Assembly: GCF_000526915.1 (NCBI RefSeq)
Contig: NZ_JAGZ01000005.1
Span: forward strand, 186,001-250,000
From: Mycobacterium genavense ATCC 51234
GTDB taxonomy: Bacteria > Actinomycetota > Actinomycetes > Mycobacteriales > Mycobacteriaceae
Direction: 5' to 3'
DNA length: 64,000 bases
Translations under genes and position numbers: made by a program
Shown here: positions 20,772 through 31,587 of the stretch, one piece after another
How the letters are laid out: every line of letters starts with the position of its first letter
Position numbering within the stretch: position 1 is the first letter of the stretch
The notes under the pieces: generated by a model
The model's input: only the letters and a program-made list of their open reading frames with translations
Told to the model about the DNA's origin: nothing
Database searches by the model: none

Positions 20772-21658
20772 GCGCGGATCGAGAACACCGCGACCGCCGG
20801 TGCACCGGGATGCGCAGTCCGGTAGCCGCCGCGGCTCAGCGCGTCGGGCGGCGCGGTCATCGGCTCGAAGCACACCACGTCCTCGCCGGGCGGCGCGAAG
20901 ATCTGGGTCGCCGAATATCCCTGCTCGAAGTGGACTTCCAGGCGGCGTCCGCCGCCGGACACCGCGAACACCGCGCCGTCGACCACCTGGTCGTAGGCGT
21001 CGTCAAAGGTGTTGTCGCCCAAGGGTTGTTTCCGGGCCGGCTGCACCGAAGACTCGCCGGTGGGCAGACGCCGTTCGTCGAGACTCAGATGCCGCAGCGG
21101 CGGTGTCTCGAGGACCCACTCTTTGCGCGGGGCATCGGGGATCCGCAGATACGGATGGAAGCCGAAGCACAGCGGGACCGCGCTGTCGCCGGTCGCGGTG
21201 ACGGTGGTGCGCACCGTCAGCGTCCGGTCGGCCAGCCGCACGGCCACGGTCAACAGATGCGGATACGGGAAGCTGGCCAGCAGCCGTTCCTGCGCACCGA
21301 AGTCCACCTCGGCGGTGAGCTCGTTGGCCGACTCGGTCACCACCCGCCAGCCCGGATAGGTGGCCATGGTCCCGTGAATCGGCAGCCCGTTGGGATCCGC
21401 GCGCACCCCGTTTTCACCGGGCGTTAGCTCGACGGTCACGTTCTCGGCCACATAAGTGTTGCCGCGCAACCGATTTGCCCAGGGATACAGGATCGGTATG
21501 CCCATCGTCTTGCCGGCTTCGATATAGGCTTGCAGGCCGCGCCGCTGACCGAGCAACTCCACGCCATCGTCGGTCAGCGAGGTGCCGATCATGCCCGCGT
21601 CCGGCACGAACTGCGCGGCCAACGACGACGTGGGGTCACGCAGGGCGACGGGATGCAC
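20768..21658 (-). CDS. Aldose 1-epimerase family protein
   Basis: A 296-residue beta-sandwich mutarotase. It has GIPILYPWANRLRGNTY near residue 55, the catalytic His in CFGFHPYLRIPD, and the catalytic Glu in DVVCFEPMTAPPDAL near the C-terminus. It interconverts alpha and beta anomers of a sugar or sugar-phosphate; the natural substrate is not clear. It starts 9 bp from the end of the globin-reductase gene on the same strand, so both may be co-transcribed. Intact. Confidence 0.88.
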   Translation of the reverse strand: MHPVALRDPTSSLAAQFVPDAGMIGTSLTDDGVELLGQRRGLQAYIEAGKTMGIPILYPWANRLRGNTYVAENVTVELTPGENGVRADPNGLPIHGTMATYPGWRVVTESANELTAEVDFGAQERLLASFPYPHLLTVAVRLADRTLTVRTTVTATGDSAVPLCFGFHPYLRIPDAPRKEWVLETPPLRHLSLDERRLPTGESSVQPARKQPLGDNTFDDAYDQVVDGAVFAVSGGGRRLEVHFEQGYSATQIFAPPGEDVVCFEPMTAPPDALSRGGYRTAHPGAPAVAVFSIRA

Positions 21659-21667
21659 GCGGTCAGC

Positions 21668-22840
21668 CTAACGGCTCAGCGGGTCGTGCTGAATACGCTC
21701 CGGTGGGGCGCCTTTGGCGATCAGCGCGGCCTTGGTCGTTTGGACCATCTTCGGACCGCCGCAGATGAGGATCTGCCGATCGCCCCAACCGCCGTACTTG
21801 GTTACCACCTCGGGGAGCCGGCCGATCTGGTGGACGTGCAGTCCACGCGGCGGCGTGACGTCCGGGTAGTCCGCGGCCCACACCGGGTCGCTGTTGTATT
21901 CGGACACCGGCGAGACCGACAGCCAGGGGTTGTGCGCGGAGATCTGCCACAGCGTCGGTAGGTCGTAGAGCTCGCAGCGGTAGCGCGCGCCGAAGAACAG
22001 ATGCACCCGCGGGTTTTGCACGTAGCGGCACAGGTCCATGATCAGCGCGCGCAGCGGCGCCAATCCGGTACTGCCGGCCACCATCAGGATGTCTTCGCCG
22101 TCGCGGTCGACCTGCAGGCCGCCGTGTGGACTGGATAACCGCCACCGGTCGCCCGGTCGGCTTTCGTTGACGATCGCGGTGCTGACCAGACCGCCGGGGA
22201 CCTGACGGACGTGAAACTCGATCCCGCCGTCTGGGTCGGCGGGGATGGCGGGACTGAGAAACCGCCAGCGCCGCGGGCATTGCGGAATGTGGACGTCGAC
22301 GTACTGACCGGGGTGATAGTGCATCGGCTGGTCGAGCCGCAGCCGCACCACCGCGAAGTCACGGGAGACCCGCTGATGTTCGATGACGGTACCGTCCCAC
22401 CAGGCGGGTCCCTCTTCGGCATCGGCGGCGCCGCTCATCACCCCGGTGATCAAGTTCAGCGACTGGTTGGCGGCCGCGTCGACGGCATCCGTCCAGGCAT
22501 CGCCCAAGTGGGCGCGCAGCGTCGTCCGCAGCGCTCGCCGCAGCGACTCGTAATGTGTTGGCAGCACACCGTATTTGCGGTGATCCCGGCCGAGCTGGGC
22601 AAGGAAGGCCACCGGCTCCCTGGCGCGCTGTTCCACCAGCTCGCCGTAAACCCAGTGCAGCGCGTGACCGAAAGCGGCTCGCTGCGCGTCCATTTCGGGC
22701 GGGAACAGGTCGCGCACCGAGCCGTCGACCGCGAACCAGTGGGTGTAGAAGCGGTGGACGAGCGCGCCGCCGGCGCCCGACTCGTCCGGGACCAGCGCGT
22801 CGCGCAGCACCCGTAACGCATCGGCGTCCTCTAATCCCAC
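21668..22840 (-). CDS. Flavohaemoglobin-like oxidoreductase (globin plus FAD/NAD reductase)
   Basis: A 390-residue two-domain protein. The N-terminal globin-like region (about 1-135) has LVHRFYTHWFAVDGSVRDLF and a His in RDHRKYGVLPTHYESL. The reductase part has the FAD motif HYHPGQYVDVHIP preceded by RRWRFLS-type elements, the NAD-binding MVAGSTGLAPLRALI, and the closing QILICGGPKMVQTTK. Such proteins detoxify nitric oxide or transfer electrons. I recall a homologue (Rv0385) next to clpB in M. tuberculosis. Start ATG at 22840. Intact. Confidence 0.85.
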   Translation of the reverse strand: MGLEDADALRVLRDALVPDESGAGGALVHRFYTHWFAVDGSVRDLFPPEMDAQRAAFGHALHWVYGELVEQRAREPVAFLAQLGRDHRKYGVLPTHYESLRRALRTTLRAHLGDAWTDAVDAAANQSLNLITGVMSGAADAEEGPAWWDGTVIEHQRVSRDFAVVRLRLDQPMHYHPGQYVDVHIPQCPRRWRFLSPAIPADPDGGIEFHVRQVPGGLVSTAIVNESRPGDRWRLSSPHGGLQVDRDGEDILMVAGSTGLAPLRALIMDLCRYVQNPRVHLFFGARYRCELYDLPTLWQISAHNPWLSVSPVSEYNSDPVWAADYPDVTPPRGLHVHQIGRLPEVVTKYGGWGDRQILICGGPKMVQTTKAALIAKGAPPERIQHDPLSR

Positions 22841-22870
22841 GGGGCCCGATTCTAAGCTCGCCCGGCCAGG

Positions 22871-23395
22871 TCAGCCCTGGCCAACGGTGTTCGAGGTTCC
22901 GGCGGTGGCCACATTCGGTGAGCCCCAGTGGTAGGTGACCACATTGCCCGAGCCGGTGGTGCCGATCGCGTCTGTTTTGTCGATCGTGACGCGGTTGTCC
23001 TTACCGGCGACGCTGACGCTGGTGCAGTGCCCGCTGACGGTGATCGTGTCGTCCGCGCCGCTCACCGAGAGATAGCCGCCGTTGCAGGGGATCGTTTTCG
23101 TGGTCCCGGATCCGCTGACCTGCAGGGTGCCGTTGGTGGGGACGTCGGTCGCCAAGCCGTCGTGTGCGAGATCGGTGCGGGTCCCGGTGGCCGCCCAACC
23201 GGCCAGCACCAGCCAGCCGACCAGAATGAGAGACCAGCAGGCCATCCTGGGCAGGCGGATCCACAGAACGATCGTCGCGACCGCGGCCACGACCAGCGTC
23301 GCGACGTACCACCACCGGAACGGCAGCAGCTCGGCCAGCCGGAAGACGACCGGAACCCCGCGCGGCGGCGGCGCGAGCCCGGAGTCGTCGTCCAT
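22871..23395 (-). CDS. Membrane-anchored DUF3060 protein
   Basis: A 174-residue protein from the ATG at 23395 (MDDDSGLAPPPRG). Two hydrophobic helices (YVATLVVAAVATIVLWIRL and MACWSLILVGWLVLAGWAA) precede an outward beta-rich domain with repeating short strands (TLQVSGSGTTKTIPC, YLSVSGADDTITVSGHC, VSVAGKDNRVTI), the DUF3060 pattern. Two cysteines could form a disulphide. It is divergent from clpB, and the HAIR site lies between them, so HspR may also affect it. Function unknown. Confidence 0.75.
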   Translation of the reverse strand: MDDDSGLAPPPRGVPVVFRLAELLPFRWWYVATLVVAAVATIVLWIRLPRMACWSLILVGWLVLAGWAATGTRTDLAHDGLATDVPTNGTLQVSGSGTTKTIPCNGGYLSVSGADDTITVSGHCTSVSVAGKDNRVTIDKTDAIGTTGSGNVVTYHWGSPNVATAGTSNTVGQG

Positions 23396-23423
23396 CGTGC
23401 GAAATCCCTCCAGAAAATCTAAA

Positions 23424-23444
23424 CTTGAGCGGAACACACTCAAC
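23424..23444 (+). promoter_or_regulatory. HAIR operator (HspR site) upstream of clpB
   Basis: CTTGAGC-N7-ACTCAAC matches the HAIR consensus at 12 of 14 arm positions. It lies between divergent clpB and the DUF3060 gene, 57 bp before the clpB start. A TATACC -10-like box is at 23481-23486. Confidence 0.9.
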
Positions 23445-23500
23445 CTTGACGACGTTGAACAACGCGACAAGCATTTTCCCTATACCCGAACGGAGGCGTC

Positions 23501-26047
<2,547 letters not shown>

Positions 26048-26056
26048 TCCCCTCGA

Positions 26057-26118
26057 CGCCGAACGTGCTCTCATGGCGAGGATCCCGCGATTTTTCCGCC
26101 ACCAGAGCACGTTCGGCG
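26057..26118. repeat. Dispersed palindromic hairpin between convergent clpB and echA
   Basis: The arms CGCCGAACGTGCTCT (26057-26071) and AGAGCACGTTCGGCG (26104-26118) are perfect 15-bp reverse complements, extended by TGGCG/CGCCA. A near copy lies at 30510-30571. It sits exactly between the clpB stop and the broken echA gene and even supplies the echA stop codon. A bidirectional terminator role is likely. Confidence 0.8.
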
Positions 26119-26918
26119 TGCCGCTAGCTCGAAGTCACGGGTCTGCGCGCCGGCGTCGATCACCGCCTGCAGGAGTTGCCGGGCGGCCGGCTGCGCAAGG
26201 GTTTCGCGGAACAGCTGATCCTCGAGGCGCAGCCCCGTCGGCAGGTCATTGCCCGCGGCCGCGTCGACCGCGCGCTTGGCGTTCGCGACGGTCGTCGCGG
26301 GCGACGAGCCGATGCGAGCGGCGAGCTTGTCGACGAACCGGCGCAGCTTGTCGGGCGGCAGCGCGCGGTTGACATATCCCCAGGCCTCGGCGGTCGCGAC
26401 GTCGATGTCGCCGCAGCCGAGGATGACTTCCAGGGCACGGGCCCGGCCGATCAGCCGGGCAGCCGCTGCGTGCCGCCACCACCCGGGATGATTCCGACCG
26501 CCAGCTCGGGATGGCCCAGGGCCGTCACGCCGAGCGCGGCAAACCGCATGTCGAACGCCATCGCGAACTCGCAGCCGCCGCCGCGGCAGACGCCCTCGAT
26601 CACGGCGATGGTGGCCTGCGGCAGGGTGCGGATCCGCTCGGTCATGGCGTGAAACGGCGTCAGCTCGTCGTGCAGCGCCACGTCGCCGGCGGGCAGGTCC
26701 AGAATCAGCCCGACATCGGCGTGGGCGACGAAGATTTTCGGGTCGGCCGAGTCGACGACCAGCACCCGCACCTCGTCGTCGGCCGCGACCTAGCGCGCCA
26801 GCCGGTCGAACTCGTCCACCAGCGGCAGGTCGAACAGGTTGATCGGGGGATTGTCGAACGTCGCCCGGCAAACACCGTCGGCGGCGGCAACCCGAATCAG
26901 CTGGTAGTCCTGGTAGCC
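26071..26918 (-). pseudogene. Enoyl-CoA hydratase/isomerase, in-frame stop and frameshift
   Basis: From the ATG at 26918 (MGYQDYQLIRVAA) a crotonase-fold protein begins, but a TAG at 26790-26792 interrupts it after DEFDRLAR. The next segment is open (VRVLVVDSADPKIFVAHADV; oxyanion-hole glycines in GVCRGGGCEFAMAFD; GIIPGGGGTQRLP) until a frameshift near 26457. The third segment (LIGRARALEVILGCGD) runs to the end. The last 18 codons and the stop come from the palindromic repeat. With two lesions I regard it as a true pseudogene. It would have hydrated enoyl-CoA thioesters. Confidence 0.85.
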
Positions 26919-26939
26919 CATGGGCCGAACCCTACGGGT

Positions 26940-27381
26940 CTAGGACTCCGAAATCTTCACGTATCCTTGCTGTACCAGCTGGGTCAGCCTCGCTATCGCA
27001 TTTCGGTTGATCTTGATTCCGGGGATCAGGTCGGCCTTGCCCCAGCCCATGGCTTTGGCTGTCGCACCGCAGATCTCGACCTGCGCTCCCTTCTGGACGA
27101 GGTCGGCGATGATCGGCTTGTAGGGATTGCCGGTCGCGATATGCCGGTTGACGTTGTAGGTCTGGTCGTCGAGGGCGGCGTGCCCCGCATTCGTGTGGAA
27201 CACGATGATGACCTGCGGCTGCACCTTACCATTCGGCGGCGTCGTCGAGGACGAGCCCGGCGTGGAAGAGCACGGCCGGCATGTCGCCCTCGAACGACAG
27301 CGATGCCACGCTGAACACGACGTTCACCTCGTCGAGCTGGACGGGGATGTCAATGTGCAACGAGTCGTCTTGACCCGACAT
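26940..27381 (-). pseudogene. DsrE/DsrF-family protein, frameshifted
   Basis: From the ATG at 27381 (MSGQDDSLHIDIPVQLDEVN) the frame continues through VVFSVASLSFEGDMPAVLFH to a TAA at 27226-27228. The rest, VQPQVIIVFHTNAGHAALDD to VQQGYVKISES, is in another frame ending at 26940. The break is at the E-W/K-V junction. Together about 146 residues give a DsrE-like fold with Cys in VEICGATAKAMGWG, found in sulfur-relay-type proteins. A GTG at 27224 could start the second part alone, which would lack the first strand. Confidence 0.75.
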
Positions 27382-27485
27382 TCTCACTTCCCTTCGGCCG
27401 AAAAACCGATCGGACAGGCGGCGTCCGAGGAAACCTTAATTGGGTTGTGACCAGGTCGCATTCCTAGTTCCGGTGGGGGAGCAGA

Positions 27486-27491
27486 TACGCT
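27486..27491 (+). promoter_or_regulatory. -10 box of a leaderless ttfA promoter
   Basis: TACGCT (TAnnnT type) ends 7 bases before the A of the ttfA ATG at 27499, the spacing expected for a leaderless mycobacterial transcript. No ribosome binding site is visible before the start, which agrees. Confidence 0.5.
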
Positions 27492-27498
27492 ACGTAGG

Positions 27499-28347
27499 AT
27501 GGTCCCCCTATGGTTCACGCTGTCCGCGCTGTGCTTCGTCGGCGCGGTCGTGTTGCTGTATGTCGACGTCGATCGTCGACGTGGCCGTAGCAGGCGGCGT
27601 AAATCGTGGGCCCGCTCGCACGGATTCGACTACGAGCGCGAATCGACCGACATCCTCAAGCGCTGGAAGCGCGGCGTGATGTCGACGGTGGGCGACGTTC
27701 CAGCCCACAACGTGGTGCTGGGGCAGATCCGCGGTGAAGCGGTGTACATCTTTGATCTCGAGGAAGTTGCCACCGTGATCGCGCTGCACCGCAAGGTGGG
27801 CACCAACGTGGTGGTCGACCTGCGGCTCAAAGGGCTCAAAGAGCCGCGTGAGAGCGACATTTGGCTGCTCGGCGCGATCGGGCCGCGGATAGTCTACTCG
27901 ACCAACCTGGACGCGGCCCGTCGGGCCTGCGACCGGCGCATGGTCACCTTCGCGCACACCGCGCCGGACTGCGCCGAGATCATGTGGAACGAGCAGAACT
28001 GGACGCTGGTCGCGATGCCGGTCTCCAGCACGCGCGCCCAGTGGGACGAGGGCCTGCGCTCGGTGCGCCAGTTCAACGACCTGTTGCGGGTGTTGCCGCC
28101 GGTGCCCGCCGACAGCAACGAGCCGGCCGGACTTCGCAGCGCGGCCCCGAGCCGTCCGCTCGCCCCGGCCGGCCGGGGGGAGTTGCCGCCCCGGCGCTCG
28201 GCGCAGGACGTCTCCGGGCTGCTGGGTGACGCCGGCCGCCGTGCCCCGGAATCGCCCCGCCGCGACGAGGGCCGCACCGAAGCCATCCGGCGCCCCCCGC
28301 CGTCGACAGGACGCAACGGCCAGCAGGCCGGCAATTTTCAGCGCTGA
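27499..28347 (+). CDS. ttfA: Trehalose monomycolate transport factor TtfA
   Basis: A 282-residue protein, N-terminal membrane helix (MVPLWFTLSALCFVGAVVLL) followed by a cytosolic domain (KSWARSHGFDYERESTDIL, VIALHRKVGTNVVVDLRLKG, IVYSTNLDAARRACDRRM) and a disordered Pro/Arg-rich tail. This is the layout of Rv0383c, which in the literature works with MmpL3 to move trehalose monomycolate to the outer membrane and is essential. It precedes pyrE by 18 bp as in other mycobacteria. Intact. Confidence 0.88.
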   Translation: MVPLWFTLSALCFVGAVVLLYVDVDRRRGRSRRRKSWARSHGFDYERESTDILKRWKRGVMSTVGDVPAHNVVLGQIRGEAVYIFDLEEVATVIALHRKVGTNVVVDLRLKGLKEPRESDIWLLGAIGPRIVYSTNLDAARRACDRRMVTFAHTAPDCAEIMWNEQNWTLVAMPVSSTRAQWDEGLRSVRQFNDLLRVLPPVPADSNEPAGLRSAAPSRPLAPAGRGELPPRRSAQDVSGLLGDAGRRAPESPRRDEGRTEAIRRPPPSTGRNGQQAGNFQR

Positions 28348-28365
28348 AAGATATTGCGCTGCAAC

Positions 28366-28899
28366 ATGTCTGACCGAGACGAACTGGCCGAGCTGGTGCG
28401 TCGACTGTCCGTCGTGCACGGCCGGGTCACGCTGTCGTCGGGCCAGCAGGCCGACTACTACGTCGACCTGCGCCGGGCCACGCTGCACCACCGCGCCTCC
28501 GCCCTGATCGGCGTGCTGATGCGCGAACTCACCGCGGATTGGGACTACGCGGTCGTCGGGGGCCTGACGCTGGGCGCGGACCCGGTCGCGACCGCCATCA
28601 TGCACGCGCCCGGCCGCCCGATCGATGCCTTTGTGGTGCGCAAGTCCGCGAAAACCCATGGCCTGCAACGTCTTATCGAGGGGTCCGAGGTGTCGGGGCG
28701 GCGGGTGCTGGTGGTCGAGGACACCAGCACAACCGGTGGCTCCGCGCTGACCGCGGTGCACGCCGTCCAGGATGCGGGGGCCGAGGTGGTCGGCGTGGCC
28801 ACCGTGGTGGACCGCGCCACCGGCGCCGCGGAGGCGATCCAGGCCGAGGGCTTGCCGTACCGCAGCGTGCTGGGCCTGGCCGATCTGGGGCTGGGCTAG
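28366..28899 (+). CDS. pyrE: Orotate phosphoribosyltransferase
   Basis: A 177-residue enzyme from the ATG at 28366 (MSDRDELAELVRRLSVVHG); a TTG at 28354 would add four residues. The PRPP loop is RRVLVVEDTSTTGGS, and SSGQQADYYVDLRRATL and AFVVRKSAKTHG are the other substrate segments. It makes OMP from orotate and PRPP in pyrimidine synthesis. It lies between ttfA and the lipoprotein gene, the conserved mycobacterial order. Intact. Confidence 0.97.
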   Translation: MSDRDELAELVRRLSVVHGRVTLSSGQQADYYVDLRRATLHHRASALIGVLMRELTADWDYAVVGGLTLGADPVATAIMHAPGRPIDAFVVRKSAKTHGLQRLIEGSEVSGRRVLVVEDTSTTGGSALTAVHAVQDAGAEVVGVATVVDRATGAAEAIQAEGLPYRSVLGLADLGLG

Positions 28900-28911
28900 G
28901 GCTTTTTCGCT

Positions 28912-29820
28912 GTGCGCCAGTTCCTTGCGATAGCGATCTGTTTGGCCGTCTGTCTGGCGGGCTGCTCGAGTTCCAAACGCGCCGTCGCGCCGTACGGCGC
29001 CCAGGGCGCCTGGCTGGGCGAATCGCTGGCGCTGCTCGGCTGGAATATGTCGGTGTCGAACCTGCGCTGGGACGGCGACTACGTGTTGGTCGACGTCTCG
29101 GCTAGTTTGGCCTCACCGACGGATCCCAAGGCGCCGCACGCCAAACCCGAGGACATCCGCTTCGGGCTCTACGGCGCGCTCGCTCACCCGATGGAGTCCG
29201 CCGGCCTGGGCAGCTGCGACACCGCGATGGCCACCGTCCGCGATATCCGGACGCCGTTGTCGGCGCCGCCGGACCGGCTCACCGGCGCGGTGTGCTTGGG
29301 CCCGCTGAAGGACCGCAGCCAGGTGCGTGGCGTATACGCCTACTCCGAGCGGGACCGGATCGCCAATACTTCCGCGGCCTATCCCGCGGCGTTCCCGGTG
29401 GGGCTGCTGCCGACCAATGTCAACGACACCGGCCTGGTCGTCAAGACCAGCAGCCTGTCGGCCTGGCACGGTGACGGCAAGCCGGTGACCAAGGCGCAAC
29501 TCGGGGATCCGGGGGCCTTCACCGGCGCCGGCTACATGCTGCTGGGGCTGGAGGCCGACGCGCTGGCGGCCCGGTATCGCGACGACTCCGCCCGTCGCGG
29601 CGGCCCGATGATGTTGCTGGCGTCGCCGACCGTTCCCGGTCGCGGCCTGAACCCGGCCTGCGCGGTGTACGGGTCGTCGGTGCTGATCCTGCCCGACGCC
29701 TCGCTGGACGCGGTGCGCGTCTCGGCCTCGCTATGCACGCAGGGCGAGATCAACCAGGCGCTACTGTATGCGACGGTGGCGATCGTCGGCACCCACGCGG
29801 GCGTGTGGACGCCGCGATGA
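28912..29820 (+). CDS. Putative lipoprotein downstream of pyrE
   Basis: A 302-residue protein with a lipoprotein signal peptide: MRQFLAIAICLAVCLAGCSS, the lipobox being LAGC with Cys18. The GTG start is at 28912. The mature part contains paired cysteines (SCDTAMATV, AVCLGPLKD, NPACAVYG, SLCTQGE) and no catalytic motif I know. Homologous to the gene next to pyrE in M. tuberculosis (Rv0381c by position). Probably on the outer face of the cell membrane. Its stop overlaps the SpoU start by 4 bp (ATGA). Confidence 0.8.
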   Translation: MRQFLAIAICLAVCLAGCSSSKRAVAPYGAQGAWLGESLALLGWNMSVSNLRWDGDYVLVDVSASLASPTDPKAPHAKPEDIRFGLYGALAHPMESAGLGSCDTAMATVRDIRTPLSAPPDRLTGAVCLGPLKDRSQVRGVYAYSERDRIANTSAAYPAAFPVGLLPTNVNDTGLVVKTSSLSAWHGDGKPVTKAQLGDPGAFTGAGYMLLGLEADALAARYRDDSARRGGPMMLLASPTVPGRGLNPACAVYGSSVLILPDASLDAVRVSASLCTQGEINQALLYATVAIVGTHAGVWTPR

Positions 29821-30464
29821 GCGACTCCGGGCCCACCGAATGGGCAGTACCGCCGCCGGCCGGGGTCGGGCCCTGGGAAGGTCCGTTGCCTGACGACCCA
29901 CGGTATGACCCAATCCTGTTGCGCGACGGGGACACTCGCAATGTTGTCGACGCCTACCGGTACTGGACCCGGGAAGCGATCATCGCCGACATCGACCAGC
30001 GCCGGCATCCGCTGCACATCGCGATCGAGAACTTCGGTCATGACGCGAATATCGGATCGGTGGTGCGCATCGCCAACGCCTTCGCGGTGGACACCGTGCA
30101 CATCGTCGGGCGGCGGCGCTGGAATCGCCGCGGCGCCATGGTGACCGACCGCTATCAACGGCTGTGCCATCACGACAGCACGGCCGAGTTGCTGGATTTC
30201 GCGACGGCTGCGGGGTTGAGTGTGGTCGCGGTGGACAACGTGCCGGGTGCGGCGCGGCTGGAGGAGGTCGCATTGCCGCGCGAATGCTTGTTGGTGTTCG
30301 GTCAGGAAGGCCCGGGCATCACCGATGACACCCGGATGGGTGCGGCGGTAACGGTGTCAATCGCTCAGTTCGGCTCGACCCGCAGCATCAACGCTGCTGT
30401 CGCGGCCGGGATCGCGATGCATGCCTGGATTCGTCAGCACGGCGACCTATCGCGCGCCTGGTAG
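29817..30464 (+). CDS. SpoU-family RNA 2'-O-methyltransferase
   Basis: A 215-residue SPOUT enzyme. Motif 1 is ENFGHDANIGSVVRIANAF, motif 2 is LVFGQEGPGIT and motif 3 is IAQFGSTRSINAAVAAGIAM, which together build the trefoil-knot SAM site. It would methylate a ribose in tRNA or rRNA; the target base cannot be read from sequence. It starts inside the stop of the lipoprotein gene, so it is coupled. Followed by the second palindromic hairpin. Intact. Confidence 0.9.
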   Translation: MSDSGPTEWAVPPPAGVGPWEGPLPDDPRYDPILLRDGDTRNVVDAYRYWTREAIIADIDQRRHPLHIAIENFGHDANIGSVVRIANAFAVDTVHIVGRRRWNRRGAMVTDRYQRLCHHDSTAELLDFATAAGLSVVAVDNVPGAARLEEVALPRECLLVFGQEGPGITDDTRMGAAVTVSIAQFGSTRSINAAVAAGIAMHAWIRQHGDLSRAW

Positions 30465-30509
30465 CCGGGGCCCTTCGCCGAGCCGCATTCGTCGCCGAGC
30501 CACACCCTT

Positions 30510-30571
30510 CGCCGAACGTGCTCTGGTGGCGGACTTTTCGCGATTTTCCCGCCACGAGAGCACGTTCGACG
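30510..30571. repeat. Second copy of the dispersed palindromic hairpin, between convergent genes
   Basis: CGCCGAACGTGCTCT (30510-30524) pairs with AGAGCACGTTCG (30557-30568), and the inner arms GTGGCGG/CCGCCAC also pair. The loop contains TTTTCGCGATTTT. It is closely similar to 26057-26118 and again occupies the gap between convergent genes (SpoU and the LysR pseudogene). Confidence 0.8.
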
Positions 30572-30598
30572 CGGCCTGACCGAACACTCGAGCGCGCC

Positions 30599-31563
30599 TT
30601 AGCTCCAGAGCGTGACGTGAACCTTCGGGCGAAACCTCGTCACCCCGACGCCGGATCCGCGGATCATCGCCTGGATACACCGCGGCGTGGTGATGAAGCG
30701 AACCAGCTCAGACACCGCGGGCTGACGCGCGGCGGGCGCCAACGTCGTCGCACACCACTCGCCGGACCGGTCCAGGCCCGGCCCGTTCACATGCACCAGC
30801 CGGCCCGCGGCGAGGTCCTTGGCGACTGCGAAACCGATCGTCAACGCGACACCGCCCACCCGCTGCACCTCTCGAGCGCGGCCGCATCACTCTGGAAAAT
30901 TCGCTGCTGTGACTCCGGAATTGCCAAGCCGCGCAGCATGTTTGTGACTTCGCCATCCTCGCTGCCCGCCGACGGCCCGAGCATCCACTGCTGCTGGCGT
31001 AACAGCCCCGGTGCCGGAATGCCCGAGGCCAGTGGGCTATTCGGTGCCACGACGGTGATGATCTGGTATTTCAGGAAGGGCCGCACGAAGATTGAGCCGT
31101 CGGGAGCCGCCGAACTCTCGCTGGCCGGGCCGATCGCGATGTCGACGGCTCGCGAGGCGATCAGCTCGCGGAATCGGCTCGTCGGGTGCACGCTCAACTC
31201 CACCGACAGGTCGTCGGCCCGCGACGAGAACAACTCGATCAGGCCGGGCGCCGCGTGTTCGGCGAAGGACGCCGACGCCGCGATCCGCAGCAGCCGGCGT
31301 CCGTGTGCCGCCTCGGTGACCTCGATCGCGGTCTGCTGCTGCAGGCCCAGGATTTCGACCGCGCGGCTGGCCAGGCGCAGCCCGCCGGGTGTGAACGCCA
31401 GCCCCGCACCGGTTCTGGTGAACAACGGGTCGTCGAGTTCCTTGCGCAGCGCCGCGACATGCATGGAAATTCCGGCGTCGGATACGCCCAGTTCCGCGGT
31501 GGCGGCTCGCACCGAGCCCAACCGAACCACTGCCGAATAGGCCCGAAGTTGAGCCGGAGTCAT
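30599..31563 (-). pseudogene. LysR-family regulator next to the CO dehydrogenase cluster, frameshifted
   Basis: From the ATG at 31563 (MTPAQLRAYSAVVRLGSVRA) the helix-turn-helix (AATAELGVSDAGISMHVAAL) and most of the effector domain are open to FQSDAAALE. The C-terminal 90 residues (VQRVGGVALTIGFAVAKDLA to RFRPKVHVTLWS) are in another frame. One base missing near 30871 (GAG-AGG for GAGGAGG) explains this. It is divergent from xdhC by 24 bp, as its counterpart is in M. tuberculosis (Rv0377 by position), and is the likely regulator of the cox genes. Confidence 0.85.
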
Positions 31564-31570
31564 GGTTATG

Positions 31571-31580
31571 AGCCTACGTT
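31571..31580. promoter_or_regulatory. Overlapping divergent leaderless -10 boxes
   Basis: On the plus strand TACGTT (31575-31580) lies 7 bases before the xdhC GTG at 31588. On the minus strand TAGGCT (31576-31571) lies 7 bases before the LysR ATG at 31563. The two -10 boxes share two base pairs, so transcription in the two directions should exclude each other. Confidence 0.45.
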
Positions 31581-31587
31581 GGGAAGC

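Noticed and set aside
30447-30680. A 77-codon frame containing NVLSWRENREKSATRARS
   Set aside because: It is generated by the palindromic hairpin and has a similar artefact at the 26057 copy; not a gene.
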